Part shown: positions 26,573 through 36,594 of the stretch, piece after piece | How positions within the stretch are numbered: position 1 is the stretch's first letter | Layout: every line of letters starts with the position of its first letter | Source of the DNA: an uncultured Kordia sp. | Lineage (GTDB): Bacteria; Bacteroidota; Bacteroidia; Flavobacteriales; Flavobacteriaceae | Assembly: GCF_947496985.1 (NCBI RefSeq) | Contig: NZ_CANMEZ010000004.1 | Coordinates: 62,001 to 126,000 of the forward strand | Direction: 5' to 3' | Length of the DNA stretch: 64,000 nt | Translations under genes and position numbers: made by a program | Notes under the pieces: generated by a model | What the model was told of the DNA's origin: nothing | Database searches by the model: none | Seen by the model: the letters and a program-made list of their open reading frames with translations, nothing else

Positions 26573-29491
26573 ATGAATACAAAACTAGAAGTCTTAAAAA
26601 ATAATTTATCAGGAACGCTTTTTTATGATGATTTGCACAAAATACTATATGCTACTGATGCGTCTGTTTATCGTAAAATTCCATTAGCAGTTGCGTATCC
26701 GAAAGATACGGAAGATCTAAAAAAACTTATTGACTTTGCTACAAAAGAAAATGTATCACTCATTCCTCGTACTGCCGGAACTTCGCTGGCAGGACAATGT
26801 GTTGGAGAAGGAATTGTAGTTGATGTATCTAAACACTTTACCAGAATATTAGATATAAATGAAACGGAACAAACGGTTACGGTTGAGCCCGGAGTTGTAC
26901 GTGATGAATTAAATCAATACCTAAAACCATTTGGATTATTTTTTGGACCAAATACATCAACATCAAATCGTTGTATGATTGGTGGAATGGTTGGAAATAA
27001 CTCATCTGGGACAACATCTATTCAATATGGCGTTACGCGTGATAAAGTATTATCGCTAGAAACCTTATTGTCTGACGGAAGTGAAGCTACTTTTGAAACA
27101 ATTTCCACAGAAACATTTCACGAAAAAAGAGCACAAGAATCATTAGAGGGAAACATCTATCAAAAAATATACGAAACACTTAGCGATTCCAATAATCAAG
27201 CACGAATTCGAATTGAATTCCCAAAACCTGAAATTCATCGACGAAATACAGGATATGCCATTGATAAATTACTACATTTTGCACCTTTTAACAAAGAAAG
27301 TGATCGCTTTGATATGTGTAAACTCCTTTCAGGGAGTGAAGGGACACTAGCATTTACCACAAAAATAAAACTTAAGCTAGATGTGTTGCCACCTAAACAT
27401 CATTGTGTGGTTGCTGCACATTATGAAAGTATTGAAGACTGTTTACAATCGGTTTCTTTGACCATGAAACACAATTTGTACACTTGCGAAATGATGGACA
27501 AAATCATTTTAGACTGTACAAAGTCAAATCTGGCACAAGCCAAAAATAGATTCTTCGTAGAAGGCGATCCACAATCGATTTTACTACTAGAATTACGCTC
27601 AACAGACGAAAATGACTTAGTAGAACAAACAAAAGCGTTAGTGACTTCTTTGCAAGAAGAAGGAAAAAGTTATCATTATCCAATTCTGAAGGGAAAAGAA
27701 ATTGGCAAAGCGATGGAATTACGCAAAGCAGGTTTGGGATTGTTAGGAAACATCATTGGCGACCGAAAAGCAGTCGCATGTATTGAAGATACAGCAGTCG
27801 CCTTGCCTGATTTAGCGCCATATATTGCGGAGTTTTCCGAGTTGATGAAGAAATATGAGCAGCAAGCTGTCTATTACGCACATGCTGGCGCTGGAGAATT
27901 GCATTTACGTCCAATTTTAAATTTAAAGAAACAGGAAGATGTGGTTTTGTTTCGAAAAATTACGCATGATGTGGCCAAATTGGTCAAAAAATACAAAGGT
28001 TCATTTAGTGGAGAACATGGAGATGGAATTGTACGTGCGGAATTTATTCCAATAATGATAGGAGAGAAGAACTATGAATTACTGAAAGAAGTGAAACAGG
28101 TTTTTGATCCGAATAACATATTCAATCCAGGGAAAATAGTAGATGCGGCAAAGATGGACACGTCTTTACGTTACGAAATTGATAGAAAAGAACCAGCAAT
28201 AGAAACACTCTTCGATTTTACGGATAGTGAAGGAATTTTGCGAGCAGCCGAGAAATGTAATGGCTCTGGAGATTGTAGAAAACCAGCTTCTTTTTCGGGA
28301 ACCATGTGTCCAAGTTACAGAGCAACAAAAGATGAAAAAGATACAACACGCGCACGTGCAAATGCATTGCGTGAATTTTTAACTCAATCAGAGAAAGAAA
28401 ACAAATTTGATCATACAGAATTAAAAGAAGTTTTTGACTTATGTCTAAGTTGTAAAGCCTGTGCAAGCGAATGCCCAAGTAATGTAGATGTAGCTGCCTT
28501 AAAAGCGGAATTTTTGCATCAATATTACAAATCAAACCCACCAACATATCGTGATAAAATGTTTGCGTTTTCAACAAAATCAAACAAATTAGCCAGTAAG
28601 TTTTCGGGACTTTCCAACTTTGCAAAAAAGAATGATTTCACTTCAAAAATTATTAAAAAACGATTAGGGGTAGCACAAGAACGAACATTGCCTTTGAGTT
28701 CAAGTAAAACTTTAGATAGGATAATTCAAAAAACATTAAATAAGTTAAATAAAAACATTTCAAAATCTAAGAAGGTATATATTTTTAATGACGAATTCAC
28801 AAACTATTTAGAATCAGAAATTGGACAGGATGCATTAACTGTATTATCAAAATTAGGATACGAAATCAACTATATTCCACACAAAGAAAGTGGACGAACA
28901 TTTATCTCAAAAGGTTTTCTGGCGGAAGCTAAAAAAGTAGCAAATGCCAATGTAGAAATATTCAAAAATATCATTACTGAAAATGCTGTTTTAGTAGGAA
29001 TTGAACCTTCAGCAATTTTAACTTTCCGTGACGAATATATTCGATTGGCAAATGATAAAGAAGGAGCAAAACAACTTGCTGAAAATGTATATCTAATCGA
29101 AGAATTTTTAGCAAAAGAAATAGCAGCTGGCGAGATTACTTCTGAAGTATTTACAAGAGAAACAAAAGACATAAAAATACATGTGCATTGTTATCAAAAA
29201 TCATTGTCGAATCAGAAATGTACTTATGATATATTGAATCTTCCAGTAAACTATAAACCAACGATTATTGCTTCAGGTTGTTGTGGAATGGCAGGTTCGT
29301 TTGGGTATGAAGAAGAACATTATGAAGTTAGCATGAATGTTGGTGAGCAAACTCTGTTTCCTGCAATAAGAAAGGCTTCAATGGATACAATCTTGGCTGC
29401 GAACGGAACAAGTTGTCGTCATCAAATAAAAGACGGAACTCAGAAAGATGCTTTACATCCAATTACAATTTTGCGAAAAGCACTTTTGTAA
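26573..29491 (+). CDS. FAD-linked oxidase / Fe-S protein, D-lactate or 2-hydroxyacid dehydrogenase type
   Basis: The 972-residue protein fuses an FAD-binding dehydrogenase to an Fe-S electron-transfer unit. Residues 30-190 form the PCMH-type FAD domain (IPRTAGTSLAGQCVG, MIGGMVGNNSSG). Residues 260-540 are the FAD-oxidase C-terminal domain (GEHGDGIVRAEF). Residues 560-650 have two ferredoxin-like Cys clusters (CNGSGDCRKP and CLSCKACASECPSNVD), and the last part has a CCG domain (HVHCYQKS, then GCCGMAGSFGYE). This is the layout of membrane-associated quinone-linked D-lactate or D-2-hydroxyacid dehydrogenases. The exact substrate is not readable. Confidence 0.92.
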   Translation: MNTKLEVLKNNLSGTLFYDDLHKILYATDASVYRKIPLAVAYPKDTEDLKKLIDFATKENVSLIPRTAGTSLAGQCVGEGIVVDVSKHFTRILDINETEQTVTVEPGVVRDELNQYLKPFGLFFGPNTSTSNRCMIGGMVGNNSSGTTSIQYGVTRDKVLSLETLLSDGSEATFETISTETFHEKRAQESLEGNIYQKIYETLSDSNNQARIRIEFPKPEIHRRNTGYAIDKLLHFAPFNKESDRFDMCKLLSGSEGTLAFTTKIKLKLDVLPPKHHCVVAAHYESIEDCLQSVSLTMKHNLYTCEMMDKIILDCTKSNLAQAKNRFFVEGDPQSILLLELRSTDENDLVEQTKALVTSLQEEGKSYHYPILKGKEIGKAMELRKAGLGLLGNIIGDRKAVACIEDTAVALPDLAPYIAEFSELMKKYEQQAVYYAHAGAGELHLRPILNLKKQEDVVLFRKITHDVAKLVKKYKGSFSGEHGDGIVRAEFIPIMIGEKNYELLKEVKQVFDPNNIFNPGKIVDAAKMDTSLRYEIDRKEPAIETLFDFTDSEGILRAAEKCNGSGDCRKPASFSGTMCPSYRATKDEKDTTRARANALREFLTQSEKENKFDHTELKEVFDLCLSCKACASECPSNVDVAALKAEFLHQYYKSNPPTYRDKMFAFSTKSNKLASKFSGLSNFAKKNDFTSKIIKKRLGVAQERTLPLSSSKTLDRIIQKTLNKLNKNISKSKKVYIFNDEFTNYLESEIGQDALTVLSKLGYEINYIPHKESGRTFISKGFLAEAKKVANANVEIFKNIITENAVLVGIEPSAILTFRDEYIRLANDKEGAKQLAENVYLIEEFLAKEIAAGEITSEVFTRETKDIKIHVHCYQKSLSNQKCTYDILNLPVNYKPTIIASGCCGMAGSFGYEEEHYEVSMNVGEQTLFPAIRKASMDTILAANGTSCRHQIKDGTQKDALHPITILRKALL

Positions 29492-29494
29492 CTA

Positions 29495-29545
29495 TTGTTG
29501 ATTTATCAATTCAATTTTTCCTGACACTTAACAGTAAATCAACAA
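29495..29545. repeat. Perfect 11-bp inverted repeat after the FAD/Fe-S gene
   Basis: TTGTTGATTTA (29495-29505) and TAAATCAACAA (29535-29545) are exact reverse complements around a 29-base loop. There is no T run after it, so it is a weak candidate for a terminator or an mRNA-stabilising stem. Confidence 0.5.
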
Positions 29546-29603
29546 ATATCCTATCATGGCAGTCGAGATATCTTTAAATTCTTGAATTGAGTGAAGCGAT
29601 GAC

Positions 29604-30455
29604 CTACTTTTTTGGCGGTTGTACAATCGTAATAGCAGCTAGTAAATCTTTATAATCCATTGATTTTAGTTCTTCATCGGCATAAAAAGCTGTAAGTCGA
29701 TCTTCTGTATGGCGGTAAAGTTTCCAACGATTTTTATGATATTCCAAAGCCGTTAAGTTCTCAATCCAATCACCTGAATTTAAATATATACATGAACCTT
29801 TTCTATTGGTTTTCTTCTCCATTTGCGGTTGATGAATATGTCCACACACAACATATTCGTACCCATTGTCAATAGCTAAATCTGCAGCAACTTCCTCAAA
29901 ATCATTGATATACTTTACGGCTTTTTTTACACTATTCTTAATGCGTTTAGAAAGAGAGTACTTTTCACGACCAATTTTTAATAAAAACCAGTTAATGCAA
30001 CGGTTTAGAAGAATTAACATGTCATAACCCCAACTTCCCAATTTGGCAATCCATTTGGCATTTTGAATAGAAGCATCAAACACATCACCATGAAAAAACC
30101 AAGCTTTCTTTCCGTTAAGTTCTAATACGAGTTTGTCAACTAGTGAAAAATTGCCCAAAGTAGTATCTGAAAATCGTCGTAACGATTCGTCATGATTTCC
30201 TGTAATATAAACGACTTCAACGCCTTTGGTAGAAAAATCGATCAATTTCTTAATTACTTTTAAGTGAGATTTCGGAAAATAACGTTTCCTAAATTGCCAA
30301 ATATCAATAATATCACCGTTCAAAATTATTTTTTTCGGATCAATACTATTCAAATACGAAAGTAATTCATTGGCATGACAACCATATGTTCCTAGATGAA
30401 CATCGGATATGACAACGAGGTCTATTTTTCGTTTTTTCAAAAAATCATTTTTCAC
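29604..30455 (-). CDS. UDP-2,3-diacylglucosamine diphosphatase-like metallophosphoesterase (LpxH-like)
   Basis: The protein has the calcineurin-type metal motifs in order: DVHLG (about residue 18), NGDIIDIW, GNHDESLRR, a late HGD, and GHIHQPQ. The wide GNHDE-xxRR and the length of about 280 residues fit the LpxH-like family, which in Gram-negative bacteria removes UMP from UDP-diacylglucosamine in lipid A synthesis; members also act on other nucleotide sugars. No ATG exists at the start: the frame opens with TTG at 30473, while GTG at 30455 gives a start nearer to relatives and is chosen with doubt. Confidence 0.82.
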   Translation of the reverse strand: MKNDFLKKRKIDLVVISDVHLGTYGCHANELLSYLNSIDPKKIILNGDIIDIWQFRKRYFPKSHLKVIKKLIDFSTKGVEVVYITGNHDESLRRFSDTTLGNFSLVDKLVLELNGKKAWFFHGDVFDASIQNAKWIAKLGSWGYDMLILLNRCINWFLLKIGREKYSLSKRIKNSVKKAVKYINDFEEVAADLAIDNGYEYVVCGHIHQPQMEKKTNRKGSCIYLNSGDWIENLTALEYHKNRWKLYRHTEDRLTAFYADEELKSMDYKDLLAAITIVQPPKK

Positions 30456-30603
30456 ACAGCAAATAAATAACAAACCCTAAGGATTCATGAAAAAATACTG
30501 TTAAGCTTAGTTGCTTGAATGTTAATTATATATAAAGGAATTGAAGGAAATGTTAAGTTAATTTTAAGCATTAGTTGGGTTTTTAAATCTGTTAGATTAA
30601 ATT

Positions 30604-30611
30604 TACATTTG
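30604..30611 (+). promoter_or_regulatory. -7 box of aroC
   Basis: TACATTTG is a perfect TAnnTTTG box 13 bp before the aroC ATG, implying a very short leader. No matching TTG lies 19 bp upstream. Confidence 0.5.
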
Positions 30612-30624
30612 ATAAAAAAATACT

Positions 30625-31695
30625 ATGGCAGGAAATACCTTTGGAACACTATTCAAATTGACCACTTTTGGAGAGTCACACGGAACTGCAATTGGAGGAG
30701 TAATTGATGGCTGTCCAGCAGGAATAGAATTAGATATGGGAATGATTCAAGAAGAGATGAATCGTAGAAAACCGGGACAATCAGCCATAGTAACACAACG
30801 TAAAGAACCTGATACAGTAGCTTTCTATTCAGGAATTTTTGAAGGTAAAACGACAGGAGTTCCTATCGGATTTGCGATTCACAATACCAATCAAAAATCA
30901 CACGATTACTCGCACATTAAAGAAACCTATCGTCCATCTCATGCCGATTATGTATACGATCAAAAATACGGACATCGCGATTATCGTGGTGGTGGAAGAA
31001 GTTCAGCACGTGAAACAGCCTCTAGAGTAGTAGCTGGTGCAATAGCAAAACAAATGCTTTCCAATATCAAAATAAATGCTTTTGTATCTTCGGTTGGTGA
31101 AATATCTTTAGATAAATCGTATCAAGAACTCGATTTTAATCTAACAGAAAGTAATCCAGTACGTTGTCCAGATCCTGAAAAAGCAGCCGAAATGGAAGCT
31201 AAAATTAGAGAAATTCGCAAAGAAGGGGACACTATAGGAGGAATCGTTAGTTGTGTATTGCAGAATGTTCCTGTTGGTTTAGGTGAGCCTGTATTTGATA
31301 AATTACATGCAGAACTTGGCAAAGCAATGCTTTCTATCAATGCTGTAAAAGGTTTTGAATATGGAAGTGGTTTTGAAGGTGCAAAAATGAAAGGAAGTCA
31401 ACACAATGATATTTTCAACGCTGACGGAACCACAAAAACGAACCTTTCTGGAGGAATTCAAGGCGGAATAAGTAACGGTATGGACATATATTTTTCTGTT
31501 GCTTTTAAACCTGTGGCAACCATTATGCAAAATCAAGAAACCATTAATAAAGATGGTAATATTGTAGAAATGCAAGGAAAAGGTCGTCACGATCCATGTG
31601 TAGTACCAAGAGCTGTTCCTATTGTAGAAGCGATGGCAGCATTAGTTTTAGCAGATTATTATTTACTAAATAAAAGTATTCACAACGCATCATAA
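30625..31695 (+). CDS. aroC: Chorismate synthase
   Basis: AroC makes chorismate from EPSP, the last common step to the aromatic amino acids, using reduced FMN. The 356-residue protein has all three family signatures: [18 protein letters not shown] (residues 16-33), the central [16 protein letters not shown] (about 112-127) with FMN-binding Arg residues, and [12 protein letters not shown] near residue 320. Length is normal. It has its own -7 box and is followed by a dicarboxylate symporter gene after 27 bp. The other shikimate gene here, aroB, is about 30 kb away. Confidence 0.97.
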   Translation: MAGNTFGTLFKLTTFGESHGTAIGGVIDGCPAGIELDMGMIQEEMNRRKPGQSAIVTQRKEPDTVAFYSGIFEGKTTGVPIGFAIHNTNQKSHDYSHIKETYRPSHADYVYDQKYGHRDYRGGGRSSARETASRVVAGAIAKQMLSNIKINAFVSSVGEISLDKSYQELDFNLTESNPVRCPDPEKAAEMEAKIREIRKEGDTIGGIVSCVLQNVPVGLGEPVFDKLHAELGKAMLSINAVKGFEYGSGFEGAKMKGSQHNDIFNADGTTKTNLSGGIQGGISNGMDIYFSVAFKPVATIMQNQETINKDGNIVEMQGKGRHDPCVVPRAVPIVEAMAALVLADYYLLNKSIHNAS

Positions 31696-31722
31696 CAGAT
31701 AGTATTATATAACATTAACTAT

Positions 31723-33171
31723 ATGAAGAAATTAGCATTACATTGGAAAATATTAATAGGAATGGTTTTGGGAATCATATTCTCGTTCATTCTACTTTCG
31801 ACTTCTTGGGGAAGTGAAATGATTACCACAAAAACAATTCCAGCTTCCGAGCAAATAGTGCAAGAAATTGTAAATGGTGAAGTTGTAACTACTGTAAAAC
31901 AAATTGATGCTAAAGAAATAAAAACGTCACGCGCTGAATATTTTATAAGTAGATGGATAAAGCCCTTCGGGACAATTTTTATCAACTTATTAAAGCTAAT
32001 TGCGGTTCCGTTAATCTTAGCTTCGTTAATAAAAGGTGTATCTGATTTAAAAGATATTGCCAAAATAAAAAAGATGGGATTACGAACCATCGCGATTTAT
32101 GTAGTAACGACGCTTGTTGCGATTATTATAGGTTTAGGAATTGTAAATACCATAAAACCAGGTATTGGAATGCCGCAAGAAACTATTGAAAAAATTAAAG
32201 AAAAATACGCTACTTCTGACGGAGTCAATGATAAATTACAAAAAGCTGCTGCGCAAAATGATGCAGGTCCTTTACAAGCGTTGGTTGATATATTCCCTAA
32301 AAACATATTTCAAGCATTAGGAAACGCAAAAATGCTTCAAATTATATTCTTTGCGTTATTTGTTGGAATCTGTTTATTATTAATTCCTGAAAAACAGGCA
32401 AAACCAATGATAGATATTTTTGATTCGCTCAATGAAGTCGTCATGAAAATGGTAGATTTAATCATGTTATTTGCACCATATGCGGTATTTGCATTATTAG
32501 CAAACGTTATTGTCGCCTTTGATGATCCTGAAATATTACTGAAATTACTATCGTATGGTTTATGTGTTGTTTTTGGATTGTTATTAATGATTGTATTCTA
32601 TTTAGTAATTGTAAGTGTATATACCAAGAAATCACCTTTCTGGTTCTTAAAACAAATCAGTCCAGCACAGTTGTTAGCATTTTCAACAAGTTCAAGTGCT
32701 GCTACATTACCAGTGACAATGGAACGAGTTGAAGAGCATTTAGGTGTTGACAAAGAAGTTACAGGATTTGTATTGCCTGTTGGAGCTACCATTAATATGG
32801 ACGGAACAAGCTTGTATCAGGCAATTGCAGCAGTATTTATAATGCAAGTATTGACACCCGAAGCCATCACACTTGAAGTGCAATTAATCATCGTATTTAC
32901 AGCATTACTAGCTTCTATAGGAAGTGCAGCTGTACCAAGTGCAGGAATGGTAATGTTAGTAATTGTATTAGAATCGGTAGGGTTTGATCCAGCATTATTA
33001 CCAATCGGATTAGCACTAATTTTCGCAATAGACAGACCGTTAGACATGTGTAGAACTACTGTAAACGTTACGGGAGATGCTACTGTTTCTATGCTGGTAG
33101 CAAAATCTTTAGGGAAATTACACGATTCAAAACCTAAAAATTGGGACGATAATTACCCAGTGGCAGAATAA
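31723..33171 (+). CDS. Dicarboxylate/amino acid:cation symporter
   Basis: This is a member of the DAACS family, which takes up glutamate, aspartate or C4-dicarboxylates with sodium ions or protons. The 482-residue protein has about eight membrane helices and two re-entrant loops. Family motifs are the serine-rich AFSTSSSAATLPVT (about residues 324-337), the GATINMDGTSLYQ helix (about 351-363), GSAAVPSAGMVML, and the closing DRPLDMCRTTVNVTGDA. An inserted polar stretch at about residues 30-70 is longer than in the E. coli protein. It follows aroC after 27 bp. Confidence 0.92.
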   Translation: MKKLALHWKILIGMVLGIIFSFILLSTSWGSEMITTKTIPASEQIVQEIVNGEVVTTVKQIDAKEIKTSRAEYFISRWIKPFGTIFINLLKLIAVPLILASLIKGVSDLKDIAKIKKMGLRTIAIYVVTTLVAIIIGLGIVNTIKPGIGMPQETIEKIKEKYATSDGVNDKLQKAAAQNDAGPLQALVDIFPKNIFQALGNAKMLQIIFFALFVGICLLLIPEKQAKPMIDIFDSLNEVVMKMVDLIMLFAPYAVFALLANVIVAFDDPEILLKLLSYGLCVVFGLLLMIVFYLVIVSVYTKKSPFWFLKQISPAQLLAFSTSSSAATLPVTMERVEEHLGVDKEVTGFVLPVGATINMDGTSLYQAIAAVFIMQVLTPEAITLEVQLIIVFTALLASIGSAAVPSAGMVMLVIVLESVGFDPALLPIGLALIFAIDRPLDMCRTTVNVTGDATVSMLVAKSLGKLHDSKPKNWDDNYPVAE

Positions 33172-33235
33172 TCTAAAAAATCAATAAATTTTATATAAAT
33201 TAGAAGACCAGAATAACAACCAAAAAAAATCGACT

Positions 33236-34267
33236 ATGAATATCTGCTTCTTGATGTATCCTTGGGAAGAAATTGATCCAGAAAATGATACAAGCTTAGC
33301 ATTAATAAAAGAATGCGTAAAACGAGGACATGGTGTTGCCATGTGTACACCTTCTAACTTAACAATTCGTGATAGTGTTACCAATGCTTTTTGTACCGTA
33401 ATTGGAAGAATGGAAAAAACACCAAGTACGCTAAAATCATTCTATATGAAAGCCGTATTGCGTGAAGAAATGCTTCCATTAGCAGGGTTCGATGTGATAT
33501 TCATGCGTGCAAATCCACCATTAGATCCAATAATGCTAAATTTCTTGGATTCTGTAAAAGATGATGTATTCATTGTAAACTCATTACAAGGAATGCGTGA
33601 AGCGAATAACAAACTATATACAGCAGCCTTTGGTGATGCTCATAGTAACATTATTCCAAATACGCATGTATCTAAAAATAAAGATTATTTAGTACAACAA
33701 ATTAAAGAATCTAAAGCTGATAAAATGATTCTAAAACCATTAAATGGTTTTGGAGGTTCAGGAGTGATTTTAATTGAGAAATCTGCAATGAATAATATTA
33801 AATCATTGCTCGACTTTTATATTACAAGTGGTGATGGCTCTTCAAATTATGTAATTCTGCAAGATTATATCGAAGGTGCAGATCAAGGAGACGTTCGTAT
33901 TTTGCTGTTAAATGGTGAACCAATTGGAGCCATGAAACGTGTACCTGGAACCGACGATCATCGTTCCAATGTTAGTGCTGGCGGAAGTGTGCAAAAACAC
34001 ACGCTTACCAAAGCAGAAAAAGCATTATGCAAACAAATTGGTCCAAAACTTGTAAATGACGGACTATATTTTGTTGGAATTGATGTGATTGGCGGAAAAT
34101 TGGTTGAAGTAAATGTAATGTCACCAGGAGGAATAACGTACATAAACAAGGTGTACAAAGCAAAACTTCAAGAAAAAGTAATCGATTTTGTAGAAAGCAA
34201 AGTCGTTGATAAATTACAAGCATTTGACAGACGCGTACGATTACGTAACACAGTTGATAATGCCTAA
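33236..34267 (+). CDS. ATP-grasp ligase, glutathione synthetase-like
   Basis: The 343-residue product resembles bacterial glutathione synthetase (GshB), which joins gamma-glutamylcysteine to glycine using ATP. The N-terminal substrate domain has FMRANPPLDPIMLNFLD (about residues 87-103). The ATP-grasp part has MILKPLNGFGGSGVILIEK and a C-terminal metal/ATP block GIDVIGGKLVEVNVMSPGG. No gshA gene is in the window, and related ATP-grasp ligases in Bacteroidetes are found beside N-formylglutamate amidohydrolase and QEGLA-motif genes, as here, so the substrate may not be glutathione. The stop overlaps the next ATG by one base. Confidence 0.8.
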   Translation: MNICFLMYPWEEIDPENDTSLALIKECVKRGHGVAMCTPSNLTIRDSVTNAFCTVIGRMEKTPSTLKSFYMKAVLREEMLPLAGFDVIFMRANPPLDPIMLNFLDSVKDDVFIVNSLQGMREANNKLYTAAFGDAHSNIIPNTHVSKNKDYLVQQIKESKADKMILKPLNGFGGSGVILIEKSAMNNIKSLLDFYITSGDGSSNYVILQDYIEGADQGDVRILLLNGEPIGAMKRVPGTDDHRSNVSAGGSVQKHTLTKAEKALCKQIGPKLVNDGLYFVGIDVIGGKLVEVNVMSPGGITYINKVYKAKLQEKVIDFVESKVVDKLQAFDRRVRLRNTVDNA

Positions 34268-35088
34268 TGAACATACAACTATCTAATCCAATAGTTTCTA
34301 CAGATTGGTTGCAAGAAAATTTTCATGCAACCAATCTTGTTATTTTAAATGGAACCATTCCAAAAGTTATAGGTGAAGCTTCATCTGAAACACAACAAAT
34401 CACAAGCGCACGTTTTTTCGATATCAAAAAAGTATTTAGTGTTTCAAACGCACCTTTTCCAAATACAATGGTAGATGTAGTAACATTTACACAAAAAGCG
34501 CAGGAATTAGGAATAAATAAAGATAGTGCCATTATCGTATATGATGAACTAGGAATCTATGTAGCTCCACGTGTTTGGTATATGTTTAAAGCAATGGGGT
34601 TTGAAAATATAGCAGTCTTAGATGGAGGTTTTCCATTATGGAAGGCAAAAGGATATTTGTGTGAAGAAAAAAGAGTTTACAATGGTGAAAAAGGTGATTT
34701 TGAAGGAAAAGATCGTTTAGAATTATTTCGAAATTATGAAGGAATGTTGCAAGAAATTCAAAACGAGTCAAGCTTAATTCTAGATGCACGATCTTCAGCT
34801 CGATTTACAGGAAAAGTACCTGAACCAAGAAAAGGCTTACGAAGTGGTCAAATTCCAACATCGAAAAACCTTCCATATACAGAGTTATTACTGAACAATC
34901 AACTAAAATCAAAGTCAGAAATCAAAGCCATTTTTGAATCTTTGCAAACAGATAAAAAAGAGTTTGTATTTTCTTGCGGATCAGGAATTACAGCCTGTAT
35001 TCTAGCATTAGCAGCAGAATATTCTGGAAATACAAACTATTCTGTATACGACGGTTCATGGACCGAATGGGGAAGTTTGTATCAATAA
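34267..35088 (+). CDS. Tandem-rhodanese sulfurtransferase
   Basis: The 273-residue protein has two rhodanese domains, like thiosulfate or 3-mercaptopyruvate sulfurtransferases. The first (about 1-135) lacks a catalytic Cys (DELGIYVAPRVWYM); the second (about 150-273) has LDARSSARFTG and the active loop FSCGSGITACILAL with the catalytic Cys near residue 237. The CGSGxTA loop matches mercaptopyruvate-type enzymes. The ATG shares a base with the upstream ligase stop codon, so translation is coupled. A sulfur role next to a possible glutathione ligase is sensible but inferred. Confidence 0.88.
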   Translation: MNIQLSNPIVSTDWLQENFHATNLVILNGTIPKVIGEASSETQQITSARFFDIKKVFSVSNAPFPNTMVDVVTFTQKAQELGINKDSAIIVYDELGIYVAPRVWYMFKAMGFENIAVLDGGFPLWKAKGYLCEEKRVYNGEKGDFEGKDRLELFRNYEGMLQEIQNESSLILDARSSARFTGKVPEPRKGLRSGQIPTSKNLPYTELLLNNQLKSKSEIKAIFESLQTDKKEFVFSCGSGITACILALAAEYSGNTNYSVYDGSWTEWGSLYQ

Positions 35089-35100
35089 AAGACAATAGAC

Positions 35101-36171
35101 ATGCATATTCTAGATAAAATAAACAATAACATTTTTTACATCGCTTTATATATTTCAGTGATGTCTATCTTGGTTTATGTAACGTCTTTAATGCCCAATT
35201 TAATCCCCGATATGCTTTGGTATACAGTATATATATTAGATGTGTCTACTGTTGATTTGGCATTCTTCAATAACGAATTTTTTATATTACCTTCAAAAAC
35301 AGTTAATTATTTCTACGGTATATCTATCTTAAATCCATTATATATACTCTTATTTTTAGCAGGAACGCTCTTATATGCAATAAGTGGTAAGAAAGAAAGC
35401 CGTTTGTTAGATTTTTCTTTTTCTATACTCTTTATATCAGGAATAATTAGTGTAATCAACCTATTATTTGAATTTAGTATTAGAATCTTTCTAGCTAGTG
35501 GAAATATATTTGAAGATTATAATTTTTTATTATTAATCATATACATTTTAAAATTAGCAGTAATTCTATTTATAAGTTATGTGTATCTGCGAAAGCGTTA
35601 TAAGGACAAAAAACTAATTCTTTTAGATGAAAACTTTATAAAAATATATAAAAAAAACAACGGAGTTGAAAGTATACCAAAATATCAAGAAGCAAGCAAG
35701 TTACAGCGTTTTGGGCATTACTTTATTGATTTTTTCATGATAGTATTCTTATTCTCAAAATTTATTTTTACAATGTCAGATGTGATCAAAGATCTTGTAT
35801 ATTTTATTGGAGATCGGTTGACTATGTTTTTGCTGTATTTTATTGTGAGTACTTTTTATTATCTACTATTTGAAACTCTTTTTAAAGCAACACCAGGGAA
35901 ATATTTGATGTATACTGGTATAATTCACGCTAAGGATAATCGTATTAGTTTTGGTCAAATTGTTATTAGAACACTTTCCAGAAGAATCCCTTTTGAAGCA
36001 TTTTCTTTTTTAGGAACGACAACCAATGGTTGGCACGATAAGTTATCAAATACAGTTGTAGTGGAACATGAAGCTGATAAAAAATATGGAAAAATTGCAA
36101 AAATCATTTTAAGTATTTTAGCATTGACCTTTTTAGTATTTGTAATATTAAACTTAATAGATAAGTTTTAA
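35101..36171 (+). CDS. RDD-family membrane protein with N-terminal membrane extension
   Basis: The 356-residue product has about five membrane helices in its first 165 residues and a C-terminal RDD domain from about residue 205 (RFGHYFIDFFMIVFLF; LFKATPGKYLMYTGII; ISFGQIVIRTLSRRIPFEA; GWHDKLSNTVVV). RDD domains occur in transporters and membrane proteins with poorly known roles. The GWHDKLSxTxVV piece is a strong family mark. It follows the rhodanese gene after 12 bp and probably shares its transcript. Confidence 0.85.
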   Translation: MHILDKINNNIFYIALYISVMSILVYVTSLMPNLIPDMLWYTVYILDVSTVDLAFFNNEFFILPSKTVNYFYGISILNPLYILLFLAGTLLYAISGKKESRLLDFSFSILFISGIISVINLLFEFSIRIFLASGNIFEDYNFLLLIIYILKLAVILFISYVYLRKRYKDKKLILLDENFIKIYKKNNGVESIPKYQEASKLQRFGHYFIDFFMIVFLFSKFIFTMSDVIKDLVYFIGDRLTMFLLYFIVSTFYYLLFETLFKATPGKYLMYTGIIHAKDNRISFGQIVIRTLSRRIPFEAFSFLGTTTNGWHDKLSNTVVVEHEADKKYGKIAKIILSILALTFLVFVILNLIDKF

Positions 36172-36182
36172 ACTATTTTTGA

Positions 36183-36458
36183 ATGACGATGAATAATCAA
36201 GGAGTGCTATTAAAAGATGAACTTTTAGACATTCTTGTAGAATTGGAGAAACTAAAAATTGTCCGCAAAGGCATCTTAAAAGATGCAGCAATCATCGGAT
36301 GCATAGGATTTGGAGTTATTCTAGTCGGTTTTTATATACAATATGCAGAATGGACGGAATATCCTGTAATTCCATTTCTCATCTTTGCTGGCGGTGTAAT
36401 ATTGGCAGTAGCATTACGACCTTTACAGCAATTCAAAAATGATTGGGGAGAAGCTTAA
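36183..36458 (+). CDS. Small two-helix membrane protein, open frame ending at an in-frame TAA
   Basis: The 91-residue product has a charged N-terminal helix and two membrane segments (about residues 34-51 and 60-77). Its TAA at 36456-36458 is followed in the same frame by 43 further sense codons, so it may be the shortened front part of a 135-residue gene. The layout (helix, two membrane segments, charged tail) resembles the following gene. If the stop is a real mutation, the product may be non-functional. No family was recognised. Confidence 0.5.
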   Translation: MTMNNQGVLLKDELLDILVELEKLKIVRKGILKDAAIIGCIGFGVILVGFYIQYAEWTEYPVIPFLIFAGGVILAVALRPLQQFKNDWGEA

Positions 36459-36590
36459 GAAAAACGTAAAGACTTGCAAATTCTACTAAAAAAAGATAAT
36501 TTAGACTACAAAGCTGACATTTACGTCACTAAAAATGCTAAAGGTGAATTTGATGTAAAGAAAAGTATGCAAATAGTTAGAATAGGATAG
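36459..36590 (+). pseudogene. In-frame continuation of the two-helix gene beyond a stop codon
   Basis: Directly after the TAA, the same frame reads 43 sense codons before TAG at 36588-36590: a charged helix (EKRKDLQILLKKDNLDY) and a strand-like tail (ADIYVTKNAKGEFDV). It has no start codon of its own near the front and a coding-like composition, and stops 4 bp before the next ATG. The simplest reading is one gene broken by a nonsense change. Confidence 0.5.
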
Positions 36591-36594
36591 AAGT

